Source: Streptomyces sp. NRRL WC-3618 (GTDB taxonomy: Bacteria > Actinomycetota > Actinomycetes > Streptomycetales > Streptomycetaceae). Taken from it: a DNA stretch of 64,000 nucleotides. The stretch's first letter is position 1; each line of letters opens with the position of its first letter. A program made the position numbers and the translations under genes. Of the stretch, positions 51,414 to 60,016 are shown one piece after another. The notes under the pieces are model-generated. The model saw only the letters and a program-made list of their open reading frames with translations. It ran no database searches and was not told where the DNA came from. The stretch lies in assembly GCF_001280005.1 (NCBI RefSeq), contig NZ_LGDW01000270.1, forward strand, positions 1-64,000, given 5' to 3'.

Positions 51414-53666
51414 CTATGACTTCAGCCTGAAGTCCAGTGCGGTGCAGCGCCGTCCCGCCGACACCGTGCGCACCGCCTGGCCGATGGCCTTGCGCGAACC
51501 CACCAGCACCACCAGCTTCTTCGCCCGCGTGACGGCCGTATACAAGAGGTTGCGCTGGAGCATCATCCACGCGCCCGTGGTGACCGGGATGACCACCGCC
51601 GGGTACTCGCTGCCCTGGGAGCGGTGGATGGTCACGGCGTACGCGTGGGCGAGTTCGTCCAGCTCATCGAAGTCGTACGGCACCTCCTCGTCCTCGTCCG
51701 TCAGGACGGTGAGGCGCTGCTCGACCTCGTCGAGGGAGGTGACGACGCCGACCGTGCCGTTGAAGACGCCGTTCTCGCCCTTGTCATAATTGTTGCGGAT
51801 CTGCGTGACCTTGTCGCCGATCCGGAAGACCCGGCCGCCGAACCGCTTCTCGGGGAGGTCGGGGCGTCCCGGTGTGATCGCCTGCTGGAGCAGCCCGTTG
51901 AGGTTTCCGGCGCCCGCGGGGCCCCGGTGCATCGGCGCGAGCACCTGGACGTCCCGCCGGGGATCGAGGCCGAACTTGGCCGGAATTCGTCGTGCAGCCA
52001 CATCGACGGTGAGCCGGCCGGCCTCCTCCGTGTCGTCCTCGACGAAGAGGAAGAAGTCCTTCATGCCGTCGGTGAGCGGATGCTGCCCGGAGTTGATCCG
52101 GTGCGCGTTCGTCACGACACCCGACTGCTGGGCCTGCCGGAAGACCTTGGTGAGCCGGACGGCGGGCACCGGACTGCCGTCGGCCAGCAGGTCCCGCAGG
52201 ACTTCGCCCGCGCCGACACTGGGGAGTTGGTCCACGTCCCCGACGAACAGCAGGTGCGCTCCCGGCGCGACCGCCTTCACCAGCTTGTTGGCGAGCAGCA
52301 GGTCCAGCATCGACGCCTCGTCCACGACCACCAGGTCGGCGTCGAGCGGGCGGTCCCTGTCGTAGGCCGCGTCGCCGCCCGGCTTCAGTTCCAGGAGGCG
52401 GTGGACGGTGGACGCCTCGGCGCCGGTGAGTTCGGCGAGGCGCTTGGCGGCGCGGCCGGTCGGGGCCGCGAGGACGACCTTGGCCTTCTTGGCGCGCGCC
52501 AGCTCCACGATCGAGCGGACCGTGAAGGACTTGCCGCAGCCCGGTCCGCCGGTGAGGACAGCCACCTTCTGCGTCAGTGCGAGCCGGACGGCCGCCTCCT
52601 GCTCGGGGGCGAGATCGGCCCCCGTACGGCCCTGGAGCCAGGTCAGCGCCTTGTCCCAGGCCACGTCGTGGAAAACGGGCATCCGGTCCTCGCCGGTGCG
52701 CAGGAGGCGCAACAGCTGGGCGGAGAGGGAGAGTTCGGCGCGGTGGAAGGGGACCAGGTAGACGGCCGTCACCGGCTCCGAGTCGCCGTCGGGGCCGGGG
52801 ACCTTCTCCCGTACGACCCCCGGGTCCTCTCCCTCCTCCGGGGGCGCCGCGAGTTCGGCGAGGCACTCGATGACGAGGCCCGTGTCGACCTGGAGGAGCT
52901 TGACCGCGTCCGCGATCAGCCGTTCCTCGGGGAGGTAGCAGTTGCCCTGGTCGGTGGCCTGCGAAAGGGCGTACTGGAGGCCCGCCTTGACGCGCTCGGG
53001 GCTGTCGTGCGGGATGCCGACGGACTGCGCGATCTTGTCGGCGGTGAGGAAACCGATGCCCCAGACGTCGGACGCGAGGCGGTAGGGCTGGTTCTTGACG
53101 ACGGAGATCGAGGCGTCGCCGTACTTCTTGTAGATGCGCACGGCGATCGACGTGGAGACCTCGACGGTCTGGAGGAAGAGCATGACCTCCTTGATCGCCT
53201 TCTGCTCCTCCCAGGCGTCGGCGATCTTCCTGGTGCGCTTGGGGCCGAGACCCGGCACCTCGATGAGCCGCTTGGGCTCCTCCTCGATGATCCGGAGGGT
53301 GTCCAGGCCGAAGTGCTGCGTGATCCGGTCGGCGAAGACCGGGCCGATGCCCTTGACCAGGCCGGAGCCGAGATAGCGGCGCATGCCCTGGACCGTGGCG
53401 GGCAGGAGGGTTGTGTAGTTCTCAACGGTGAACTGCTTGCCGTACTGCTGATGGGAGCCCCAGCGGCCCTCCATACGCAGCGACTCGCCGACCTGGGCGC
53501 CGAGCAGCGCGCCCACGACGGTGAGCAGGTCGCCGGCGCCGCGGCCGGTGTCGACCCGGGCGACCGTGTAGCCGTTGTCTTCGTTCGCGTACGTGATCCT
53601 TTCCAGCACGCCTTCGAGTACGGCCAGTTGCCGCTCGCCCGTGGACTTCCCCGCCTGGTTGGACAT
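51414..53666 (-). CDS. recD2: RecD2-like SF1B DNA helicase
   Basis: A 750-residue ATP-dependent 5'-3' helicase. The N-terminal OB-like domain (VLERITYANEDNGYTVARVD) and helix-hairpin-helix-like motifs (GLVKGIGPVFADRI, VPGLGPKRTRKI) precede Walker A LTGGPGCGKSFT, Walker B VVVDEASMLD, GDVDQLPSVGAGEVL and the C-terminal AVTIHRSQGSEYP and LLYTAVTRAKK. This is the RecD2 type, which works outside RecBCD in replication and repair. No recB/recC are nearby. ATG at 53666. Confidence 0.94.
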   Translation of the reverse strand: MSNQAGKSTGERQLAVLEGVLERITYANEDNGYTVARVDTGRGAGDLLTVVGALLGAQVGESLRMEGRWGSHQQYGKQFTVENYTTLLPATVQGMRRYLGSGLVKGIGPVFADRITQHFGLDTLRIIEEEPKRLIEVPGLGPKRTRKIADAWEEQKAIKEVMLFLQTVEVSTSIAVRIYKKYGDASISVVKNQPYRLASDVWGIGFLTADKIAQSVGIPHDSPERVKAGLQYALSQATDQGNCYLPEERLIADAVKLLQVDTGLVIECLAELAAPPEEGEDPGVVREKVPGPDGDSEPVTAVYLVPFHRAELSLSAQLLRLLRTGEDRMPVFHDVAWDKALTWLQGRTGADLAPEQEAAVRLALTQKVAVLTGGPGCGKSFTVRSIVELARAKKAKVVLAAPTGRAAKRLAELTGAEASTVHRLLELKPGGDAAYDRDRPLDADLVVVDEASMLDLLLANKLVKAVAPGAHLLFVGDVDQLPSVGAGEVLRDLLADGSPVPAVRLTKVFRQAQQSGVVTNAHRINSGQHPLTDGMKDFFLFVEDDTEEAGRLTVDVAARRIPAKFGLDPRRDVQVLAPMHRGPAGAGNLNGLLQQAITPGRPDLPEKRFGGRVFRIGDKVTQIRNNYDKGENGVFNGTVGVVTSLDEVEQRLTVLTDEDEEVPYDFDELDELAHAYAVTIHRSQGSEYPAVVIPVTTGAWMMLQRNLLYTAVTRAKKLVVLVGSRKAIGQAVRTVSAGRRCTALDFRLKS

Positions 53667-53683
53667 GATCCGACGGTACCGGG

Positions 53684-53733
53684 CGGGTGTGACAGCCCCG
53701 GCCTCCTGGACGGGGCCTCGGCTGTCACACCCG
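53684..53733 (-). terminator. Hairpin terminator after GH16 gene
   Basis: A perfect 14-bp outer stem (cgggtgtgacagcc/ggctgtcacacccg) with an internal gccccg/cggggc hairpin, 8 nt beyond the GH16 stop and upstream of recD2. Confidence 0.75.
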
Positions 53734-53740
53734 GTTCACC

Positions 53741-54472
53741 TCACGGGAAGTACGGCGTGTGGGTGATCGAGGAGATCTTGAGGTAGCGGGCGCCGTCGCC
53801 GGTGGCCCAGGTGGAGGAGTCCGGGTTGCCTGGCCAGTCGCCGCCGACCGCGATGTTGGCGATGAAGCGCAGGCCCGTGCCGGACGGGGCGCGGTACCAG
53901 GTGGTGCCCGTGGTGACGCCGTCCACGGCGAAGTCGATGTGGTCCGGGAACCAGCTGAACGAGTACCGGTGGTACGCGTTCGTCCAGGCGGCGGAGTTCT
54001 TCGAGAACTGCTGCTGGTTGTTGTTGACGTCGTGGGACGTCTGGTAGACGGTGCCCGGGTTCTGCCCCACGATCTCGGCGGCGTCGAACTCCGGGAGCCA
54101 CGGGTTCAGGTACGCCGCCCACACCGCCGGCAGCAGGCCGCGCCCGTTGGGCATGTTCGCGGTGAAGCTGTACGTGCCGTACCCGTACAGCTTCGTCGAC
54201 TCCACGCGGCCCGAGTAGTAGACCCCACCGCCGGCGTTGTACGCCTTGATGACCAGCGTGTTGCCCTCGTACCAGACGCAGTCCGGGCGGTACGTCTCCA
54301 GCTCGTTGTTGGGAGTCCACCTCCCGCTGATCTTGTTCCAGGAGTTGACGGTCACCGGGCTGCCCCAGGAGGCGGCCTGGGAGGTCTGCGCACCCAGCAT
54401 CAGTGCGGGCGGTACGGCCAGGCCGGCGCCGAGTATGCGTCTGCGGCTCGGCATGGGCGGTGTGGGGGTCAT
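53741..54472 (-). CDS. Secreted GH16 beta-glucanase-like enzyme
   Basis: A 243-residue protein with a Tat-type signal (SRRRILGAGLAVPPALMLGA) and a GH16 jelly roll. LETYRPDCVWYEGNTLVIKA leads to SGRVEST, LLPAVWAAYLNPW and the catalytic EFDAAE (E-x-D-x-x-E), then HRYSFSWFPDHIDFAVDG. GH16 enzymes cut beta-1,3/1,4-glucans or agarose-type polymers; the specificity is not clear. Start MTPTPP at 54472 has GGAG five bases upstream. A LacI-type operator sits just upstream. Confidence 0.9.
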   Translation of the reverse strand: MTPTPPMPSRRRILGAGLAVPPALMLGAQTSQAASWGSPVTVNSWNKISGRWTPNNELETYRPDCVWYEGNTLVIKAYNAGGGVYYSGRVESTKLYGYGTYSFTANMPNGRGLLPAVWAAYLNPWLPEFDAAEIVGQNPGTVYQTSHDVNNNQQQFSKNSAAWTNAYHRYSFSWFPDHIDFAVDGVTTGTTWYRAPSGTGLRFIANIAVGGDWPGNPDSSTWATGDGARYLKISSITHTPYFP

Positions 54473-54504
54473 CGCAGCTCCATTGCTTGGATGAACGAGG
54501 GAAG

Positions 54505-54518
54505 TGAGAGCGCTTCCA
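54505..54518 (-). promoter_or_regulatory. LacI-type operator upstream of GH16 gene
   Basis: tgagagcgcttcca: near-palindrome around agcgct, similar to sites of CebR/LacI-family sugar repressors, 33 bp before the GH16 start. Confidence 0.55.
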
Positions 54519-54708
54519 CGCCCCACTTGTCGGTGGACTGTAAGGATCCGTTCGTCCATTGACAAGATGTGCCGCAAAGATCGACATGCGCCTTCACAGG
54601 TTGAACGCAACCGGGACAACAGGGACTGCCTGCGGAAACGCTCGCGGCAACGCCCACCCCCATCACGATCCGGTGATCGAGAACCGGCCAGGGGCTTGAT
54701 TTACGTGC

Positions 54709-54757
54709 GTGTAATCGATTCCACCGGTCTTTCAATCGGCCGTGTAAACGATTCCAC
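54709..54757 (+). promoter_or_regulatory. Pair of LacI/RbsR-type operators before broken rbs operon
   Basis: gtgtaatcgattccac (54709-54724) and gtgtaaacgattccac (54742-54757), 15 of 16 bases alike, 33 bp apart (about three helical turns). They lie upstream of the rbsB remnant; the position fits dimer-dimer binding by a ribose-type repressor. No regulator gene is adjacent. Confidence 0.65.
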
Positions 54758-54858
54758 ACGGCCATGCAGCCACAAGAACAGCCAGGTCTTACCCCATCAA
54801 CACCAGCCGGGTGGGAACCAGCCCGGGATCTTGAATCAAGATCAAGGAGACAGCACGT

Positions 54859-55221
54859 GCTTGGTTCTCCGACTGGGACCGCACCAAGGGCCTCGACGTC
54901 ATGACCAACCTCCTCCAGGCCAACCCCGGCATCAGCGGTGTCTTCGCCGAGAACGACGAGATGGCGCTCGGCGCGATCAAGGCGCTGGGCAGCAAGGCGG
55001 GCACGTCGGCGCAGGTGATCGGCTTCGACGGTACGCCGGACGGGCTGAAGGCGGTCGCGGACGGTTCGCTGTACGCGTCGGTCGCCCAGCAGCCCAAGGA
55101 GCTCGGGAGGATCGCGGTACGGAACGCGCTGCGGGTCGCCGAGGAGAAGGGCGTCGCGAAGACGGTGATGGTGCCGGTGAAGGTGGTCACGAAGGAGAAC
55201 GTGGCGGGGTTCGGGGGCTGA
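54859..55221 (+). pseudogene. rbsB: Ribose ABC transporter substrate-binding protein, C-terminal remnant
   Basis: About 120 codons match the C-terminal third of RbsB-type periplasmic-binding proteins: WDRTKGLDVMTNLLQANPGI, VFAENDEMALGAIKALG, VIGFDGTPDGLKAVADG and the ending VVTKENVAGFGG. The signal peptide and first ~200 residues are absent. A good AAGGAG site and GTG (54857) remain upstream but in another frame. That frame ends after 15 codons at a TGA overlapping the in-frame ATG 54901, so a ~106-residue fragment could still be translated. No transporter ATPase or permease genes are present. Confidence 0.8.
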
Positions 55222-55390
55222 GCCGGTCGCAGCTGGGGGCTGCGGGAAGCTGTGGGGAAGCGGGCAGGCCGGACGCCTCTTGTCGAGGCCGCCCGGCCTA
55301 CCCGGTGGCGGACCGGGTGACGGAACTGGGCATTTCGCCCGTCCGGCCGGCCGTCAGCCGGTACAACTGATCTGTATGGGGAGACTGTTC

Positions 55391-56299
55391 ATGAGCGACT
55401 ACGACCTGCTGGTCGTGGGATCGGCCAACGCCGACCTGGTCACCGTGGTCGAGCGGCGGCCGGCGGCCGGTGAGACGGTGCTCGGGTCCGACCTGGTCGT
55501 CCACCCGGGGGGCAAGGGCGCCAACCAGGCGGTCGCCGCCGCCCGGCTGGGGGCGCGTACGGCGCTGCTGGCCCGGGTCGGCGACGACGGCCACGGCCGA
55601 CTGCTGCTCGACTCGATGGTGGACGCCGGTGTCGACACGGTGGGCGTACTGGTCGGCGGGGCGCCCACGGGGGTCGCGCTGATCACGGTGGATCCGTCGG
55701 GCGACAACAGCATCGTGGTGTCGCCGGGCGCCAACGGACGGCTGGTGCCCGAGGACGTCCGGTCGGCCGGGAGCCTGTTCCAGGCGGCGCGGGTGGTGTC
55801 GGCGCAGCTGGAGATTCCGCTGGAGTCGGTCGTGGAGGTCGTACGGAACCTGTCTCCCGAGAGCCGGTTCGTCCTCAATCCGTCGCCTCCTCGCCCATTG
55901 CCGCGTGAAGTCCTGGCGGCCTGCGATCCGTTGATCGTGAACGAGCACGAGGCCCGGGTGATCGCCGGTGCGGACACCGAGCTCGGCGACTCGCCGGAGG
56001 ACTGGGCGAAGGCGCTGCTCGCGCTCGGGCCGCGCTCGGTCGTCATCACGCTGGGCGCGCAGGGCGCGCTGGTCGCCATACGGGCCGGGGAGCGGGTACG
56101 GGTGCCGTCGGTACCGGTGGACGCCGTGGACACGACGGGGGCGGGCGACGCGTTCACCGCCGCGCTGGCGTGGCGGCTGGGCGCGGGCGAGTCGTTGGCC
56201 GAGGCGGCGGCGTACGCGGCCCGGGTGGGCGCGGTCGCGGTGACGCGGGCCGGCGCCCAGGAGTCGTTCCCGACCGCTGAGGAGGTCGAGGGTCTTTGA
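55391..56299 (+). CDS. rbsK: Ribokinase
   Basis: A 302-residue PfkB kinase. VVGSANADLVTVVERRPAAG with the substrate motif HPGGKGANQAVAAARLGA, FVLNPSPPRPLP, IVNEHEARVI and catalytic VDTTGAGDAFTAALAWRLG. It phosphorylates D-ribose. All key residues are present, unlike its operon partners. Start MSDYDLL at 55391 is set by GGGGAG seven bases upstream. The stop overlaps the start of the rbsD remnant (ATGA-type). Confidence 0.92.
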   Translation: MSDYDLLVVGSANADLVTVVERRPAAGETVLGSDLVVHPGGKGANQAVAAARLGARTALLARVGDDGHGRLLLDSMVDAGVDTVGVLVGGAPTGVALITVDPSGDNSIVVSPGANGRLVPEDVRSAGSLFQAARVVSAQLEIPLESVVEVVRNLSPESRFVLNPSPPRPLPREVLAACDPLIVNEHEARVIAGADTELGDSPEDWAKALLALGPRSVVITLGAQGALVAIRAGERVRVPSVPVDAVDTTGAGDAFTAALAWRLGAGESLAEAAAYAARVGAVAVTRAGAQESFPTAEEVEGL

Positions 56300-56543
56300 A
56301 GCGGGGCGGAATACTGAACCGTCATCTCTCGGGCGCGCTCGCCGAGTTGGGCCACGGTGACGGGGTGCTGGTGCGTGAAAGGGGGCGGCGAAGCTGCTGT
56401 ACGAGTACTTTCCCGACGGCGCCCTCGCACTCGTCCCGCATGAGCGGCTCAAGGAGCTGTCGGCGGGGGCGCGGCTCGTCGTACGGACGGGGGAGGCCCG
56501 GCCGTACGCGAACGTGCTGCTGCGGTGCGGGGTCTTCTTCTGA
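56296..56543 (+). pseudogene. rbsD: D-ribose pyranase, internally deleted and frameshifted
   Basis: Codons 1-26 are a normal RbsD start (KRGGILNRHLSGALAELGHG, DGVLV). The frame then breaks near 56385. The expected C-terminus is found in another frame at 56412-56543: [20 protein letters not shown] followed by [15 protein letters not shown] and TGA. Against ~130 residues for RbsD, roughly 50-60 codons in the middle are missing. The unshifted frame continues as Cys/Ser/Arg-rich noise to 56559. Confidence 0.8.
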
Positions 56544-56571
56544 GCCGGGTTTTCTTTGAGCCGGGTTCGGC

Positions 56572-57219
56572 TCAGAGACCCGAGCGGGTGAACGTCACAT
56601 GGGTGACGCCGGTGGGCGAGGAGGTCGCCTGGACGTCGTAGTCCTTCTCGAGGTCCTCCAGTCCGTCCCAGAGGCGTACACCTCGGCCGAGCAGGACCGG
56701 GACGACCACCGTGTGCAGGTGGTCGATGAGCCCGGCGGCGAGGAAGTCGCGGACCACGGTGGGCCCGCCGCCGATGCGGACGTCCTGGCCGCCCGCCGCC
56801 TCGCGGGCCGTGTCGAGCGCCTTGGCGGGCGACGTGTCGAGGAAGTGGAACGTCGTGCCGCCCTCCATCTCGATCGAGGGGCGGGGGTGGTGGGTGAGGA
56901 TGAAGGTCGGGGTGTGGAACGGCGGGTTGGGCCCCCACCAGCCCTTCCACTCCGGGTCCTCGTGCCAGCCGGGCGGGCCGAACTTCCCGGCGCCCATGAT
57001 CTCGGCGCCGATCCCGGGCGCGAACTGCTGGGCGAAGGCGTCGTCGACTCCCTTGGCCCCGCCGGCCTGGTCGGTCATCTCGTGCCAGAACCGGGTGGTG
57101 AACATCCACTGGTGCAGCCTCTCGCCCGCGTGGCCGAACGGCGCGTCAAGGGTCAGCCCCTCACCGGTGCCGAAGCCGTCGAGCGAGATGGCGAAGTTGT
57201 GGACGCGGGCGAGTGACAT
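56572..57219 (-). CDS. Dihydrofolate reductase family protein (RibD C-terminal-like)
   Basis: A 215-residue DHFR-like protein: VHNFAISLDGFGTGEG at the start, GAGKFGPP near residue 75, FILTHHPRPSIEMEGGTTFH, then VRIGGGPTVVRDFLAAGLID with a terminal VTHVTFTRSG. These are RibD_C hallmarks with NADPH-binding potential. Such stand-alone proteins are common in actinobacteria, and the substrate is unknown. Start ATG 57219. It is convergent with the broken rbs operon. Confidence 0.85.
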   Translation of the reverse strand: MSLARVHNFAISLDGFGTGEGLTLDAPFGHAGERLHQWMFTTRFWHEMTDQAGGAKGVDDAFAQQFAPGIGAEIMGAGKFGPPGWHEDPEWKGWWGPNPPFHTPTFILTHHPRPSIEMEGGTTFHFLDTSPAKALDTAREAAGGQDVRIGGGPTVVRDFLAAGLIDHLHTVVVPVLLGRGVRLWDGLEDLEKDYDVQATSSPTGVTHVTFTRSGL

Positions 57220-57484
57220 GTGCGGCGACTCCGTTGCGGTGGGTGGGTGGCTGAGCTTCGCTGGTTCTTCCCGGGGCTCAAGGTAGCCGGGGGCGGGGTC
57301 GGGCGCCGGTTGAATTCGGCATCGAGGGGGCCATCCGTCGATCGGGCCCCCTCGCTCATGGAGCGTCCGCGCTGAGCGACGCGTGCTCGAGGTCGCCTCC
57401 CGATCCGATATTTCGCGAGGGGCGCTCCACCCTTCACCCGTAAGACAGATGAGAATGTCCCACTCCGGGTGTACGGGGGCTTTT

Positions 57485-57949
57485 GTGGATGCCAGGAATC
57501 TCTTCGACACCAGAACCACCTCCCGGCTCGTCCGACTCGAATGGTCGGTCGCTCTCGCCGTTTCCGGTGTTGCCGCTCTGACGCATCTTTCCGAGATCCG
57601 CTGGTGGCTTTTCGTTTCCCTTTTCCTCGTCATCGATCTCATCGGATACATTCCGGGCGCCATCGCCTATCGGCGAAGCCCTGCCGGACTCATCGGGCGC
57701 GGTTACTACGTCGCCTACAACCTGATGCACTCACTGGTCACCTGGGCCGTGTTCGCCGGGTTGTGGAGTTGGCTGGTCGGTGCGGAATGGGCGTTGCTGG
57801 CGCTGCCGATCCATCTTCTGGGAGACCGAGCCCTGTTCGGAAACACCCTCAAACCCTTCGGCGTGCCTTTCGAGCCCGCCACGCATCCGGAATTCGAGAC
57901 CTTCCAGCGAGCCTACGAAGGGAAGGCGAGCGATGCCGTCCGCGTTTGA
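57485..57949 (+). CDS. Small integral membrane protein
   Basis: A 154-residue protein with about four hydrophobic segments (LEWSVALAVSGVAALTH, WWLFVSLFLVIDLIGYIPGA, LMHSLVTWAVFAGLWSWL, EWALLALPIHLLGDRALFG). A conserved-looking tail PFGVPFEPATHPEF follows. Family not recognised with certainty. The GTG at 57485 with GGGGG six bases upstream was preferred; ATGs at 57449 and 57455 lack ribosome sites. It overlaps the next gene by 17 nt. Confidence 0.7.
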   Translation: MDARNLFDTRTTSRLVRLEWSVALAVSGVAALTHLSEIRWWLFVSLFLVIDLIGYIPGAIAYRRSPAGLIGRGYYVAYNLMHSLVTWAVFAGLWSWLVGAEWALLALPIHLLGDRALFGNTLKPFGVPFEPATHPEFETFQRAYEGKASDAVRV

Positions 57950-58922
57950 TCTGGTGTCGGCCCACGCCGACAATCCCAGCGCGTTTCTCGCCCTCAACAG
58001 CGGAAACGAGTTCTTTCTCGACGAGCGTCACGACGGTGTCTGTGCCTTTCGGCCGGCCCGGCGTCATCTCCTCCAGCTCGGTGGCCCCTTCGCCGCCCCC
58101 GGCGACCGTGCCGGGCTGCTGGACGCCTTCCTCGAGCGGGCCGCGTCCGGGCGGCGGCGCGTCATCGCCGTACAACTACAGGCCGATGACGCCCAGTTGT
58201 ACGCCTCTCGCGGGTTCACCGTGAACCAGATGGGGGCTTCGTACGCCGTCGATCTGACGCGGTTCACGCTGCGCGGGTCGCCGTTCGTGCGGCTGCGGAA
58301 CAAGATCTCCCGGGCCCGGCGTGCGGGGGTGGAGGTCGCCGAGGTTGATCCCACGGACGCTTCGGACGCCTCTGACGCCTCGGGTGAGCTCGATCTCCTC
58401 GATCGTGAATGGCTGCGCGAGAAAGGGAAAAGAACGAAGGAGCTTCGGTTTCTCGTCGGGGAGCGTGGCGGGGCCGAGGAGAAGCGTCAGCGTGTTTTCA
58501 CCGGTACCGTCGACGGGCGCATCGTGGGGTATGTCAGCTACTCCCCCGCCTTCGGCAGCCGTCCCGGTCGGCTGCACGATCTCAGTCGGCGTCGCGCGGA
58601 CGCCCCGCCCGGCACGATGGAACTCATCAACTCGACCGCGATCGAGCGCATCACCGCCGAGGGTGACAAATGGCTGCACTTCGGATTCACGCCCTTCGTC
58701 GGGCTCGATCCGGCCCTCGAAGTTCCGGGCGCCAGTGGAACGGTGGCGCGTGTCCTGCGTTTTCTCGGTGAGCACGGCGAGCGTGTCTATCCCGCCGCCG
58801 CGCAGCTCGACTACAAGGAGAAATGGGCACCGCATGTCGTGCTGCCCGAATACATCGCCTTCCAGGGGCGGGTGACACCGGGCGCTTTGTGGCGGCTCGG
58901 GCGGGAGACCAACGCCATTTGA
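57933..58922 (+). CDS. DUF2156-like protein (MprF C-terminal-domain type)
   Basis: A 329-residue soluble protein resembling the lysyl/alanyl-phosphatidylglycerol synthase domain of MprF (DUF2156): FLALNSGNEFFLDER, QLGGPFAAPGDRAGLL, MGASYAVDLTRFTLRGSPFV, RLRNKISRARRAGVE, and near the end GTMELINSTAIERI with KWLHFGFTPF. In MprF this domain transfers an amino acid from tRNA to lipid. Here no fused flippase is present, but the upstream coupled gene encodes a small membrane protein. Start ATG 57933 with GAAGGCGAG upstream. The acceptor is unknown. Confidence 0.78.
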   Translation: MPSAFDLVSAHADNPSAFLALNSGNEFFLDERHDGVCAFRPARRHLLQLGGPFAAPGDRAGLLDAFLERAASGRRRVIAVQLQADDAQLYASRGFTVNQMGASYAVDLTRFTLRGSPFVRLRNKISRARRAGVEVAEVDPTDASDASDASGELDLLDREWLREKGKRTKELRFLVGERGGAEEKRQRVFTGTVDGRIVGYVSYSPAFGSRPGRLHDLSRRRADAPPGTMELINSTAIERITAEGDKWLHFGFTPFVGLDPALEVPGASGTVARVLRFLGEHGERVYPAAAQLDYKEKWAPHVVLPEYIAFQGRVTPGALWRLGRETNAI

Positions 58923-59001
58923 TCACCCCCGTCCGATCACCCCTGGGCGCACCACACCGACCAACAACACCGGTGAACAAAACAAGCAAGAGGAGTTACT
59001 C

Positions 59002-59499
59002 ATGCGCGACGTCGTCGTCCAGGTGGTCGTCGAGGAACGTACGGCCCGTCAGGCGTACGAGCTGATCTGCGACTTCCGCCGTTATCCCGAGCTGACCGAC
59101 AAGGTGGACGAGGTCGTGGTGCATCCGCCGAAAGCCGACGGGTCGCTGCGGTCGGACTGGAGTGTCATCTTCCGCAACGGGCTGATGCGGTGGAGCGAGC
59201 TCGACCGGTTCGTGCCGGAGACGCTGACCGTCGAGTTCGAGCAGATCAAGGGCGACTTCGAGATCTTCCGCGGCTCCTGGGTGTGCGAGGAGCGGGAGTC
59301 CGAGGACGGCGGGGGCGCGGCGGTCACGGTGGTCACCTTCCGGTCCGAATTCGACCTGGGGATCCCGTCCCTGGCGGAGATCCTCGACCCGGTCGCCGAG
59401 AGCACCCTGCGGGACAACATCCTGCGCATCCTCGAAGGGCTCATGGGCCGGGTGATCCCCATGACCCCCATGAACCTCACCGCCGCCCGGCATGGCTGA
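59002..59499 (+). CDS. SRPBCC (START/polyketide cyclase-like) protein
   Basis: A 165-residue helix-grip protein: VVVEERTARQAYELICDFRR, YPELTDKVDEVVVH, DWSVIFRNGLMRWSELDRF, and a long C-terminal helix. The family includes aromatase/cyclases and lipid-binding proteins. It lies at the head of a run of redox and methyl-transfer genes, so a cyclase or substrate-binding role is likely (inference). GAGGAG lies seven bases before the ATG. It overlaps the next gene by 8 nt. Confidence 0.83.
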   Translation: MRDVVVQVVVEERTARQAYELICDFRRYPELTDKVDEVVVHPPKADGSLRSDWSVIFRNGLMRWSELDRFVPETLTVEFEQIKGDFEIFRGSWVCEERESEDGGGAAVTVVTFRSEFDLGIPSLAEILDPVAESTLRDNILRILEGLMGRVIPMTPMNLTAARHG

Positions 59500-60016
59500 C
59501 CCGGGGTCGTCCCTGGCCACCCGGCCCGGTGTCGCCCAATGCCTCGACCTGTACGCCAAGTTGGCGTCCGGGGTGTGCGTCGTGACCACCCGGGGTCCCG
59601 CCGGACCGCCGGTGTGCGCCACCGTCTCCTCGGCGGCGGCCGTCTCCGCGTCCCCACCCCTGATGTCGCTGTGTCTGGCCAACGCCTCCCGTACCCTCGC
59701 CGCCCTCCGTCACCACGGCGCCTTCGCCCTCCACGTCCTCGACGAACGGCACCGCCCGTGGGCCGAGCGCTGCGCCGACCCGCTCGCCACCGCCGCCGAG
59801 CGGTTCGGCGAGGAGCAGGCGGCGTACGTCCATGACGTGCCCGTCCGCACCGACGCCCTCGCCTGGTCCGTGTGCGCGGTGACGGACATACGGGCGTACG
59901 GCGACCACCACCTCGTCGTCGGCGAGGTGCTCGCCGCCCACACCGGCACCGGGCGTCCGCTGCTCTGGTACGACCGTGGCTTCCACGGACAGGGAGGCGC
60001 GGCGTTCCATGGGTGA
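59492..60016 (+). CDS. Flavin reductase (FMN-binding, HpaC-like)
   Basis: A 174-residue flavin reductase: LASGVCVVTTRGPAGPPVCA, TVSSAAAVSASPPLMSLCLA, LRHHGAFALHVLDERHR, and VGEVLAAHTGTGRPLLWYDR. It would supply reduced flavin to a monooxygenase. No two-component monooxygenase partner is seen inside the window, so the partner may lie beyond the right edge. Coupled to both neighbours by 8-nt overlaps. Confidence 0.88.
   Translation: MADPGSSLATRPGVAQCLDLYAKLASGVCVVTTRGPAGPPVCATVSSAAAVSASPPLMSLCLANASRTLAALRHHGAFALHVLDERHRPWAERCADPLATAAERFGEEQAAYVHDVPVRTDALAWSVCAVTDIRAYGDHHLVVGEVLAAHTGTGRPLLWYDRGFHGQGGAAFHG

Noticed and set aside
55298-57109. Long minus-strand frame across ribokinase
   Set aside because: Antisense shadow; rbsK on the plus strand carries all ribokinase motifs.
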